A stretch of 64,000 nucleotides of DNA, taken from NCBI RefSeq assembly GCF_032118995.1, contig NC_092648.1, forward strand, positions 1,627,001 to 1,691,000. The letters are read 5' to 3'. Shown here one piece after another: positions 53,885 through 64,000 of the stretch. The DNA comes from Asterias amurensis. Taxonomy: Eukaryota > Echinodermata > Asteroidea > Forcipulatida > Asteriidae. The position numbers and the translations under genes were made by a program. The notes beneath the pieces were generated by a model. The model was given only the letters and a program-made list of their open reading frames with translations. It made no database searches and had not been told where the DNA came from. Each line of letters begins with the position of its first letter. Position 1 is the stretch's first letter.

Positions 53885-54165
53885 GTCCTGGCGGTGACTA
53901 GAGCAAGCTAGTCGAAACGTTGAGACCAGTTAAGAACTCACTCTGCAGCAGTGAGGTTAACAGCGATCATATAAGCTTAAGTATTAGTCCCGGCCGATGT
54001 TCTACCTTCCGCCTAGGCAGTTGTCAAAAAGGACTGCCACAGTTCTTTTCAAAAATCCGATAAATCTACTCCGCGGCAGTAGAATATAGCAAGACAGTTC
54101 TCTAAGAACAAACTCTACTCGGCAAGTAGATACACATGGTGTTTTACCGCGAACCAAATATATTG
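53885..54165 (+). repeat. Dispersed repeat with GACTAG hairpin and GAAACGTTGA motif
   Basis: GACTAGAGCAAGCTAGTCGA forms a 6-bp hairpin ahead of AACGTTGAGACCAGTTAAGA. The 3' part CAAGACAGTTCTC...ACATGGTGTTTTACCGC matches 41990-42095. Confidence 0.7.
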
Positions 54166-54759
54166 ATACCTCACTATGCCTCACACATAATTATAATTCA
54201 TAAACTATTCAAATCACTCGAGAATGACGTCACTCTTTACATGTTTTTCGTAGGTATGAAACAAAACACATTTCCAAAGAAGTACCATGTAATGTTACCG
54301 CAGATACAAAGTATTTAACATCGTTCAAGTCGGCGTTAAAGCGTTCGAACTACACAGACAGGAAACAACAAACCCATACAGAAACCAAAACTAAAGTTGG
54401 GTTGATGTTTAATAATAATATTATACGAGCAAGTTAAAAATAAAACAAAAATAAAAATGAAGAACAAAGTACTAAGTTTTAAATGTTTATATAATTTAAA
54501 TATTCGTCTTATATACATGCCGTAATAAGTTGATACCATAGATTAAATTTGAAACTCAGTTTGCACGGTAGAGAAATGCTTACAACGGAAATAAGAAACA
54601 GGGAAAGAGTTACACCCGGGCAAATTGAATTATTTAAACCAGACCTTTAACTAAAGAGTTGAAACAAAGGCTCTTAATCAAATGCTTCCTTCCTACAGAT
54701 GGTATACAGCTTTGGTAAGTCACTGCTTACAATTTGAATCGGGCAAGTGCGAAAGAAGG

Positions 54760-55400
54760 TTGAGCAGTTTACACAGTACATGTACATAGTCAACCCTCTG
54801 TGATTTTGAATTTGCACTTACAGACAACCCTCCTACTGTCTGACCATTCAATATCATCCACTGTGGTTTTGAATGATAAATCAATTTTGTCTGCCTTGTA
54901 GTGAACAAATCTACACAGTACAGAGTCAACCCTCCTACTGTCTGACCATTTAAACCATTCATTGTAGTTTGAGTGATAAACTATGCCATTATTGTAATGT
55001 CATGTGGTGAATGCATCTACACAGTACAGTCAACCCTCCTACTGTCTGACCATTCAATATTATCCACTGTGGGTTTGAATGATAAATCAACTTTGTCGGC
55101 CTTGTGGTGAATAAATATACACAGTACACAGTCAACCCTCCTACTGTCTGACCATTCAATATCATCCACTGTGGTTTTGAGTGATATATAAGCTATGCTA
55201 TCTTGCAATAATATCATGTGGTGAATCTACACAAACAGTACACAATCAACCCTCCTACTGTGTGACCATTCAATATAATCCACTGTGGTTTTGAGTGATA
55301 TATAAGCTATGCTATCTTGCAATAATATCATCTGGTGAATCTACACAAACAGTACGCAATCAACCTTCCTACTGTGTGACCATTCAATATGACCCACTGT
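54760..55400 (+). repeat. GTCTGACCATTCA minisatellite array
   Basis: Six or so units of about 100-115 bp with CAACCCTCCTACTGTCTGAC, CATTCAATATCATCCACTGT, GTGGTTTTGA and CATGTGGTGAAT. More diverged between units than the arrays at 34620 and 56065. Confidence 0.85.
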
Positions 55401-56064
55401 GTGTTATAAATGATATTAATAAATACCTTGGAAGGTTTCAAGTCTCTGATTGGTCAAAACCCGGTCACATGGGGATGTATTAACGGGCGGTATAAAGACC
55501 GGCTTTGGAAAATAGTGATTAAGTGTCCCCTAATTCAGCATACATGTACATTGTGTAACACTTGCACGTTACACTGTATCACATGCTTTTTATTTTCATG
55601 TTAGTTTCATTGCAACTTCGCGTACTTGCGCGTACGCACTGAAAATGTATCAATTTTGAGGTAACAGGTGCGCGCGTATAAACTCATTTGTCCATATGGT
55701 CTTGTTTACAGCGACATGCTACATGGGTGCTGAGCTCATGCGCGCGTTTTAATGCACAAAGAACGGCTATCGTCCAATCACTTGCCTCCTTTGACCCCAG
55801 TGAAGGCGCTGAACAGACTATTATTTATAAGAGTCACTGGTCTCAAAGATCAGTAATGTGAGTAATGTACGAAAGAGATGGGAACCATCAAAAGCTCAAA
55901 CATGGCCCCTGAACATGTCTGGAAATATCACATAGAGAAAAGTCACAAAATTTTGACAATTTTAGCCATTTAATTCGTTAAAAAAAGTATTTATTAATGG
56001 GAATAACAGTGTTCGGACCCGGTCTTCACTTCGTGTTAATGACCTTGGTTGGTGGCTGGCACTG

Positions 56065-56660
56065 TTAACGAACTATGCCAGCCTACAATATATGATACCA
56101 TGTGGTGAATGCATCAACACAGTATGCAGTTAACCCTCCAACTGTCTGACCATTCGAACCATCCACTGTGGTTTTGAGTGATAGATAACCTACATGTATG
56201 CCAGCCTGCAATATGGTATCATGCAGCGAATGCATCTACACAGTACACAGTCAACCCTCCTACTGTCTGACCATTCGAACCATCCACTGTGGTTTTGAGT
56301 GATAGATAACCTACTAGTATGCCAGCCTGCAATATGGTATCATGCAGTGAATGCATCTACACAGTACACAGTCAACCCTCCTACGGTCTGACCATTCGAA
56401 CCATCCACTGTGGTTTTGAGTGATAGATAACCTACATGTATGCCAGCCTGCAATATGGTATCATGCAGTGAATGCATCTGCACAGTACACAGTCAACCCT
56501 CCTACGGTCTGACCATTCGAACCATCCACTGTGGTTTTGAGTGATAGATAACCTACATGTATGCCAGCCTGCAATATGGCATCATGCAGTGAATGCATCT
56601 GCACAGTACACAGTCAACCCTCCTACTGTCTGACCATTCAAACCATCCACTTATCATGCT
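56065..56660 (+). repeat. GTCTGACCATTCA minisatellite array, 121-bp units
   Basis: GCCAGCCTG occurs at 56200, 56321, 56442 and 56563, exactly 121 bp apart, after a first diverged unit at 56077. Units are almost identical and include CATTCGAACCATCCACTGTG and CATGCAGTGAATGCATCT. Confidence 0.9.
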
Positions 56661-58023
56661 GTGAATGCTCTGTACATACATTTACACATTTCACTATGTG
56701 TCGAGTTACTAAAGCCACTGGTGTGGGAAGACACAAAACACTTTTAATAACTGGATATTTCTATTTGGTCTGCATTTCTTAACCCCTTGAAACTAACATT
56801 AGTTTCAGTAGAACATGTGATCATTTATATTACCTTAATGATATTTGCTTCCCTAAAATGTTCACCTTAAGAGATCAAAGTGGAAGTTTACTATCTAATT
56901 TTAGGTTGAACAAAGACAAATTGAGAACAGTAGGGTTTGTACTCCATCGACCTCCACATTTATTGTGCAGGCGCTCCAGCCCTAATGTTGGCAGTCTCCC
57001 TTTTATATACATGTACTGTCAATATCTTTGTTTAGGGGTGCCAGTAAGAAGCCATTCAACCTGTGACATGATAGCAAGGAATCCCACCAAAACCATACGA
57101 CCCCAAATAATTTATAATTTACTGTCATTTCCTTTAAGGGTCTTTTACTTGATATTTTTAAATTTATTATGGGGTTTTTTAAACTACATGTACCTTCATA
57201 ATTTTTTTTTTTTTTTATTCTTTTAACATGGGTTTACAGAAAAAAACTAAACAGGATTGAGGTAAATAGAGAGTCCTTTTTACCTAACCACGAATTTCTT
57301 CAAACCATAAGTTTATGATATTAAGCGTTGTGTAAGATGAAAAAAACCTAGTACCTAATACATGTAGATAGAAATTTGCATCAGGATAAAGAATAGTACC
57401 TAGTACCTAGTACCAATCATACAAATATTGACTGCTTCGAATGCTATGGTTAAAATTATGACTCCCGAGGTGATCCCCAGAGCGTTCCCAATTTTCCCAA
57501 TGCACAACTGATTGGGTTTGAGGTGGGTAAAAAGATGTCTGGGAACTGCACGCCGTGTGATAGTCATCGGACTATCACATGGCAAACGATGCACTAATAC
57601 ACGGCAAACGATGCACCATCACACAGCCGCCATTTATTCAAACTAAGACATATCATGTGACACATTCTAAACCAATGAAAAGGCAGAATATTTGTAAAGG
57701 GTGTCATAAAAACTAATCTGTTACCATGCTGAACTTAATGAAACCTGTAAGAACATGATTGACAGTAAACAAAGAAAACCCAAATGTGTGACCCTTTAAA
57801 TGTATTTTAAGATCACACAAAATTGAAATAAAAGATAAATACGCTATCAGCCCCATCACAAAAGCTACCTCGCTTTAATAGATTGGTCAGTCAAAAATTG
57901 CAGCATAACACAGCTTTCTTTCTAGCAAGAGTTGTGCACATGCTATTTAGCCGTTATTCATCACAGATCTAAGCAAAAGTAAAAAATACTTGAAATTTGG
58001 GGATGTGTTTACCATCATTCCAC
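56661..58023. other. Intergenic stretch
   Basis: No gene recognised. GTGATAGTC-ATCG-GACTATCAC near 57557-57580 is a perfect 9-bp hairpin, followed by two copies of GGCAAACGATGCAC. A long T-run lies near 57204-57216. Confidence 0.5.
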
Positions 58024-58157
58024 AGACCAAAGGTCAACAGGCCAAAGGTCATCAAGTCAAAGGTCACCAGGCTAAAGTTCATCAGACCAAATTTCATTAA
58101 GCCAAAATTCATCAAGCCAAAGGTCATCAGGCCAAAGGCCATCAGGTCAAATGTCAC
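58024..58157 (-). repeat. 15-bp array of AAAGGTCA half-sites
   Basis: About nine units of GCCAAAGGTCATCAG. Five keep AAAGGTCA exactly; the others differ by one or two bases. AAAGGTCA is the extended nuclear-receptor half-site. The open frame through it on the minus strand (TFGLM repeats) follows from the 15-bp period. Confidence 0.85.
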
Positions 58158-59020
58158 TACATTATAAGTTATCACACAAGCGCGAGTGGAATACGGAAAA
58201 ATAAAGCGAGGCCGAATTTATCGTATTTATCTTCAAGCAAAATTGGTGCGTGACATAGATCACACAAGACGCATGGTAGTGATATTAGCCGTGCAATATA
58301 GGTTTTTATCACCACTCCATTCTGTGAATCTGATTGGAGGATTAGCGCGTACTTGAAGATAAAGTTTTTTAAGGATTCATGAAACCCTGGCATTTACACG
58401 TAAATCCCCTTTGACTTTCTCACTGATGATGCGTGAATCAAAATCACTGGCAGTATCAATGAGATTGCAGTGGCAGGGAAGAGGGGAAATGGGTATCTGG
58501 GGTCACTGCACTTTTAACACCCAGCAGAGTGGATATGTGGGAATTACAACTCTTTATTAGTATTACATGATGAAGGGCCAGACGAGACCCTGACCCCCAA
58601 TCCCAATATCCCCTAATTATATATCACTTAGTAGACAAAGCCGGATACAGTGTACATCACTGATAACTTAACGACCTTCAGATGGGATGGACAGACAGGG
58701 GTCATGTTGTGACTGTACAGACCAGCGGTGATGTCACAACCAATTATGACAGAAAACATGATACTATTATCACTTCTAGTAGTGGTGAAGATTGAGAAAA
58801 GCGTCTCATAGCATAATTCTTAATTATACTTTATGAGACGGTATTTCTCAAAGTCTACGCACCACACACAAAATCCCCTGCAAGAAAATCCAAACCTAAA
58901 TCGCGCACAAACTAAATTAATTAAAAAAAAAAAAAAGTCACCACCTTACATCCACCAACGCCCCCCCCCCACCCCCAAGACGAAAACATTGAAATAGTCC
59001 TAGCATTTCCTTGGAATGGT
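58158..59020. other. Intergenic stretch downstream of SYVN1
   Basis: It contains TTATCTTCAAGCAAAATTGG and ACTTGAAGATAAAGTT in inverted order (58215-58370), which may be a decayed foldback element, and ACACCCAGCAGAGTGGATAT as in the tandem duplication at 45930 and 47545. No exons. Confidence 0.5.
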
Positions 59021-59026
59021 TTTTAT

Positions 59027-62000
59027 TCACGGGGAACTTTCAAGACGTTGTAATCTCCGTTTCCTAATTTCACCACGGTCATTTTCCTCTGGTCCATCTT
59101 CCTCCTTAAATTCTGGGATAAGTTCTCCCTCGGTGGAGGGCGTGAAGCCAGAGGCACCGTCCAATGTGGTCAGGTCTGAGAAAGAAAGATAATCATTCAT
59201 TATTACTATTATTGATATTACAAGATGTTAAATTTGCATCGAGATAAAGAATATTACTTTGTGTTTTTACCCTTTTGCCACTGTGTTAGCACTGTATACT
59301 CAGGACTTTCCTGAGTTCTGTGTAAAAAAATCACAGGCATATTGCTCGGGAAAGTACTGAGTATACAGTGCTAACACACATAGGTGTAAGTGTAAAACCA
59401 AAATTATTTTTAATACTATTATTATTATCACTATTATTATTATTAGATCATTCGCCATATTGCAACATGGAGGCTGAATTGTACAGTGGTTACAGCAAGT
59501 TAAAAGCTCAAAAATACACAGTCAATGGTACAAGTTACACCAAGAAAGATAATCATTTAAAATTGTTATTATTATCATTATATTTATAGTTTATCCCGAA
59601 GGTTGAATTGCACAGTGGTTACAGCATTTACAAATTTAAAAACACAGTTGATAGTTTAAACAGCACAAGTTACACATGATCAATATCATCTTTACAAATG
59701 CAAGAACATGATCAAGGTTAACCTTTAAAAAACAAGACACGGATATAGCACATGCATTAATAAGAGATTAAGGTATTAAAAAGATTGTACTTTATGTAAC
59801 ACATAGCAAATGCAATTTAGAACTATTTCACAGCTACAAACAGATTTTCAGGCTCACTTAGAAAATCAACAACAATTATTTGGGTATTGTAAACAAAGCC
59901 TCCATGAAATGAAAGGTAAACAACAACAAAAGATACAAGCAGATAAAGTCAGCAAAATATACAATAAATCTAGAACACAGGTGGGCGGCTGCACAGACCC
60001 TACATACAAATAATAAAGATTGTCAAAACAACCTCTACAGCCGACCCAGTGTCCAGATCATCACAAAAATGCAAAATGGGTTTTGAAATAAAACTCTTTT
60101 AACACCATCACAAAGAACATGGTTGACACAGATGAGTTTTCATCTAAAAGATAGTGTAGACTGACAATGCATTTCAACAATGGATAACGCATCATGGATA
60201 TTAAAACTATATTAGACTAAATTCAAGCATACTTGTATGCAAAATCATCAAAAACAGCATTTCATTGAGAAAAATTGACTGGTTTTAAAACACATAAGTT
60301 TTAGGTGAAAAGCACACTTGTAATCTTAACTCAAATCTTCTGTGCCCCGCCCTTCCCCAGTCAAATACAATAATCAGATAATTGATAAATTCTTACCAGC
60401 TGAGGAGTCTTTTTCTTTCTTTAAAAGTGGTTCTGGGCTTGATGGTGTAGATGTCTTTTTAGGGATGGCCCCTGAATCTGCATTTTGTGTCGTACTTGTA
60501 ATGTCTGCTTCAGTTGTGGATAGGGTTGTGGGTGTTGTGCTTGTTACAGGGGAGGTTGCAGTAGGTTGGGTGAAGCCATAGAGACTGGCAGGTGGGGGTG
60601 GTGGAGGGACGTTCGCACTGCAAACAAAATGATTTAAAAAGTTCTTGGTAAAGGTCTAGTTTTTTATTGTGTCATTAAGAATGTAAGGTTATGTAAGAGT
60701 CTTAAAAGCATGGCAAAAACTGTAACTGGCCACATTTTCATAGAGCTGCTTTACAAATCCGTGCTTATTAGCAGAAATAAGCAGGATACCAGCCAGAAAT
60801 GGTGCATGTGGCATGGTATTTTGGCTGGTAACCTTACTCTGGTAAACATAATTCTGTTTGTGCTTAGCTTATTTTTTGCAGCTCCATGAAACTGGGTCCA
60901 GTTGTACGCAAAGAAGTTAAATGTACATGAACTCCCCAAAAGCACAAGTGTAGCTGGCCACAATTTCATATAGATGCTTCCTGAAATTCCTGCTTAGCAA
61001 AAATAAGCAGGAATACCAGTCAGATATGGTACATGTGGCACAGTATTTTGGCTGGTAACCATACTCTGGTAAGCATACTTCTGTTTGTGCTTAGCTCATT
61101 TTTGCAGCTCTGTGAAATAGACCGCATCGAATATGACGTTACCATTCAAACACCTGTCCCACAACATGGCGTCTGTGAGCGTGTGCGTACGTGTGCCATA
61201 GAAATCAAACCAGGAACGCTGCGTGCTGCATCCTTCATTGACGTACGCATTTAGATGCGCATACAGCCTGCTCTACATTATGGCCACTTTTATAGCAACA
61301 AAAGGGATATTCAATACGGTCTATCATGTCTATTGAGCCCAGTTTAACTTGAAGATGTTAAGTGTACCTGAACTCCCCAAAGGCACTAGTGTACTGTTGA
61401 ATCTGCACCATGGCTGCATCCAGCAGAGCGTGGATCCCACGCAGACACTCTATCCTAGCCTCCAAGTGTTGTCTCTCTGAACCCTCCATGGCACGTAGCT
61501 CCTCATCGGTCAGACCAGCAAAGTCTGGTGGTGGCATAGGGGGAGGGGTGGCTGTAGAAAGACAGTTCAGAGATGAACAATAAGCAAATGGTGTTAAGAA
61601 CGGGTAGCGGAAGATGTTATATTCGTACACAAAAGTCCTGCAAAAAATAGTTAACAGCTTGACGTTTCAACCCTAGCAGAGTCTTTCTCGAATGCTAAAT
61701 CTGCTAGGGTAAAAACGTCAGGCCATTAAAAAATTTTCGCATTTATAACATCGGTCCATTTGGTTGGTAAGTTGTTTGCAAAGGCAAATTCGATTTTCTC
61801 ACACAAAATTCCTCTCAAACAAAATGTGTAAAGAGAACCAATTAGATTTGAAACAGTAGTCCGATAATTGTTATCTGTTAGATCTGTTATCCTAGTTTTC
61901 GTTATACTACTGAATTCAGACAAATCGCCCAGGCCTGCAAGTTCAATCCCATGGACATTGCCTTGGTGCCCTATGAAATGTTCCAGTCATGCCCGGTCTA

Positions 62001-62609
62001 TTGCCTTGGTGCTATTTGAAATGTTCCAGGTGCCCCTTGAGATGTGGTTCCCAGTAATTACCTTAGTAGCCTTATAATGTTCCAGTCATTCCCCATGGGT
62101 GGATTAAACTAGTAGGATGAGTAACCCTAACTTAAGACTAGTCTTAAGATTTTAACAAGTCCTGGAACTAGTCTTAAGTTAGAACAACTAGTCCTAAGGG
62201 CATGGACCAGGGGTCAATTTCACAAAGATTGAAACCGCGACTTTGGCTACAGCTACGGCTAGATCAGCGTGTCTGCCAGTGTTAAAGAATAGCAGACGCG
62301 ATCTAGCTGTAGCTCTAGTCACAGTTGCCGTTTCGATCTTTGTGAAAATGACCCCTGGTCCATGCCCAGGTTAACTATTGATACTAAACCTTCCCTCAAT
62401 CATAGATCCCCCCTTTCTAAATAAAAAACTGTTGTACCCTTCAAACAACAAGGTATCAGGACTGAATCAAAAGACAGATTTGATACATTACAAAGACTCA
62501 CTAAATGGAGGCATCATGAAGAACGGCGGAGGGGGCATCATGAAGGGCATCGGGGGCACCGATGAGGGCGTGAAGGGGCTAGTTGGGGCACTAGCATTAG
62601 CTCCACCTG
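59027..62609 (-). CDS. SYVN1: SYVN1 (HRD1) E3 ubiquitin ligase, last four coding exons; 5' part outside window
   Basis: Minus-strand exons 62502-62609, 61368-61551, 60397-60617 and 59027-59175 join in phase to 220 codons plus stop. Exon order gives a proline/methionine-rich stretch (PPMPFMMPPPPFFMMPPF), then DFAGLTDEELRAMEGSERQH, LEARIECLRGIHALLDAAM and VQIQQY, which is the conserved cytosolic helix pair of synoviolin. A Ser/Thr/Pro-rich linker (ANVPPPPPPASLYG, TSTPSSPEPLLKKEK) and a charged tail ending GEIRKRRLQRLESSP complete it, matching the RRRRLQKLES tail of vertebrate SYVN1. The multi-span membrane region and RING domain of this ER ubiquitin ligase must lie beyond the right edge. The stop codon overlaps an AATAAA signal. 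The acceptor of the first exon could also be 3 nt later (62606). Introns hold GCTTAGCA repeats and foldback MITEs. Confidence 0.9.
60735..61125. mobile_element. Two GCTTAGCA-type repeats in tandem
   Basis: TTCATAGAGCTGCTTTACAA, GCAGAAATAAGCAGGATACC, ATTTTGGCTGGTAACC and TGTGCTTAGCTTATTTTTGC occur at 60735-60900 and again, slightly diverged, at 60955-61125. They lie in an SYVN1 intron. Confidence 0.75.
61640..61715 (-). repeat. Inverted-repeat fragment with TGAAACGTCA
   Basis: CCCTAGCAGAGTCTTTCTCG and ATTTAGCA-like CTGCTAGGG pair around AATGCTAAAT. The minus strand ends GGGTTGAAACGTCAAGC. Similar GAAACGT-after-hairpin motifs are near 51480, 53640 and 53905. Confidence 0.55.
62095..62362. mobile_element. 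Two adjoining foldback elements
   Basis: At 62100-62215 a relative of the ACTAGTCCTAA family; at 62213-62362 a complete element with ends CCAGGGGTCAATTTCACAAA and TTTGTGAAAATGACCCCTGG and inner arms GCTACAGCTACGGCTAGATC/GATCTAGCTGTAGCTCTAGT. GGGCATGGACCAGGGG and CCCCTGGTCCATGCCC pair across the second element. Confidence 0.8.
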
Positions 62610-62639
62610 CTGATAAATCATAGGAAGGTATAATGTTAT

Positions 62640-63518
62640 GTTCATTTAGTAATGTGGATAACTTCCTAACTAACTTGTTAACGAATTATTATTAGGCCAA
62701 CTATTAATAACAATATTACTACTAATACTATTATCAATGTTACTAATATTATAAATAATGGTTATATTATAATATTATAAATAAACGGTTAATTGAAAGT
62801 CAACCACTGAAAATTTGTTTTTAAAACACAGTACAAATCATTACTGATATAAAATATCAATTTTTTTACAAAACCCTGGAAAACTAATACAAAATATTAA
62901 CTTAATAATAATAATAATATGATACTCATTTAAAAATTAATAATGATATAACAAGTGTTTTATCTATGGGCATCTAACAAACACATGAATAAGAGGTAGA
63001 CTTTGTTTGCAATATGAGACTAAAATAGCAACTTGTAAGAGTTTACAAGGTAGTGTGACACAATCTTGCAAGAAAAAAAAAGGTTAAGGCCCTGCTCTAA
63101 ACAACACACAGGACTAGAGGCTTTATACCCCACCCAAAGGGGGAGGGGAGACATTGTGCTAAAGTTCCTTGGTCATGGCTATAAATACTTGAGAAACATA
63201 CACTTTGAAAACAATACAAAATTCAAGCAGAGCATATTAAGAAAGCAGAAAGTTATAAACACAAGGGAAGTAAAGTAAAGGGCACATAATAGTTTGTTGA
63301 TTGATCAATGTTACAAAGGAGGAATGAACAGTTTATGGAAATAAACACAAAAGTAGTAAACAACAGAGAGAAAAAATGCACAAAATTGTCAGAGTAAACA
63401 ATATAGAAAAAAATGCACACAATTATCAGAGGATAACCCCAGAAAGGGTACTTAGTTAAACGCATCAAGACAAAGCACTGAAAAGTATCTGGCACAAGAA
63501 AATATAACAAGTATTGAA
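62640..63518. other. SYVN1 intron, AT-rich
   Basis: ATTATTA-type low-complexity sequence at 62690-62930, then unassigned sequence. No exon seen. Confidence 0.55.
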
Positions 63519-64000
63519 ATGACCAGAGAGTACAAGAAAATATTCAAGTTCAATAACACAGGAAAGTACCAGAAATGTGCAAGTTCAATTACACCAAAAA
63601 GAACAAGAAAATATGCAAGTTCAATAACACAAGAAAGTACAAGAAAATATGCAAGTTCAATAACACAAGAAAGTACCAGAAAATATTTGCAAGTTCAATA
63701 AGATATGAAAAGTACAAGAAAATATTTGCAAGTTCAATAACATATGAAAAGTACAAGAAAATATTTGCAAGTTCAATAAGATATGAAAAGTACAAGAAAA
63801 TATTTGCAAGTTCAATAAGATATGAAAAGTACAAGAAAATATGCAAGTTCAATATCACAAGAAAGTACAAGAAAATATGCAAGTTCAATATGACAGGAAA
63901 GTATAAGAAAATATGCCAGTTCAATAAGAACTGAAAAGTACCACAAAATATGCATGTTGAAAGTTCAATAACACAAGAAAGTACCAGAAAATATGCAAGT
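63519..64000 (+). repeat. 36-39 bp tandem array running off the right edge
   Basis: Units of AAGTACAAGAAAATATGCAA plus GTTCAATAACACAAG (36 bp), and a 39-bp variant with TATTTGCAAGTTCAATAAGA. About 13 copies. Unit lengths are multiples of three, so long frames appear on both strands without being genes. Presumably inside the next SYVN1 intron. Confidence 0.9.

Noticed and set aside
56858-57226. 122-codon plus-strand frame
   Set aside because: Low coding character, ends in a poly(T) run, no recognisable motif.
58024-58157. Protein with TFGLM repeats on the minus strand
   Set aside because: Follows automatically from a 15-bp DNA period; no start, signal or conserved context.
63519-64000. Repetitive protein gene (frames on both strands)
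   Set aside because: 36-39 bp tandem DNA repeat with multiples of three; both strands are open and there is no sensible composition or start.
1-64000. Retrovirus, LTR or Polinton remnants
   Set aside because: No reverse transcriptase, integrase, capsid, envelope or polymerase motif and no paired long terminal repeats were recognised. The repeats seen are DNA-transposon derivatives, SINEs and tandem arrays.

Overview
The window is eukaryotic, AT-rich and intron-containing. It most likely comes from an echinoderm, with a sea star as my best guess. The reasons are a cluster of small secreted C-type lectins, animal single-copy genes with GT-AG introns, tRNA-headed SINEs and very many short foldback elements. 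The species call is inference; no rRNA or mitochondrial marker is present. Coding sequence is sparse. About half of the window is built from a handful of short element families that recur many times.

Layout. 1-9.3 kb: a lectin cluster of three intact intronless C-type lectins (1933-2439 on minus; 4977-5486 and 8322-8834 on plus) and two lectin pseudogenes, laid out as an inverted duplication of a two-gene cassette plus a third cassette that ends in a 22-bp tandem array. 12.1-17.6 kb (+): a nine-exon KATNBL1-like gene with the katanin con80 domain. 19.7-20.6 kb (-): an intronless ZDHHC22-like palmitoyltransferase. 23.5-24.9 kb (-): a ZDHHC24-like protein with a DQHC active-site motif, divergent from UBAC2. 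25.1-34.5 kb (+): UBAC2 in nine coding exons; the end of coding exon 2 with its splice donor is amplified 17-fold, and a hAT element nested in a hAT lies in intron 3. 36.8-38.0 kb (-): three short exons of a PLAC8-family gene. 42.2-43.5 kb (+): a large TPR-protein exon, TTC22-like. 43.6-59 kb: mostly repeats, including a 1.7-kb tandem duplication, minisatellites and MITEs, with one unassigned possible first exon at 51.8-52.2 kb (-). 59.0-62.6 kb (-): the last four coding exons of SYVN1 (HRD1), whose membrane and RING exons lie beyond the right edge.

Two endoplasmic-reticulum quality-control genes, UBAC2 and SYVN1, lie about 25 kb apart with their 3' ends facing each other. The two DHHC genes are neighbours. 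The lectins form a young, actively rearranging immune-type family. Nothing here forms an operon; co-regulation is plausible only for the head-to-head ZDHHC24-like/UBAC2 pair, whose first exons are separated by less than about 300 bp. No retroviral, LTR or Polinton coding sequence was recognised.
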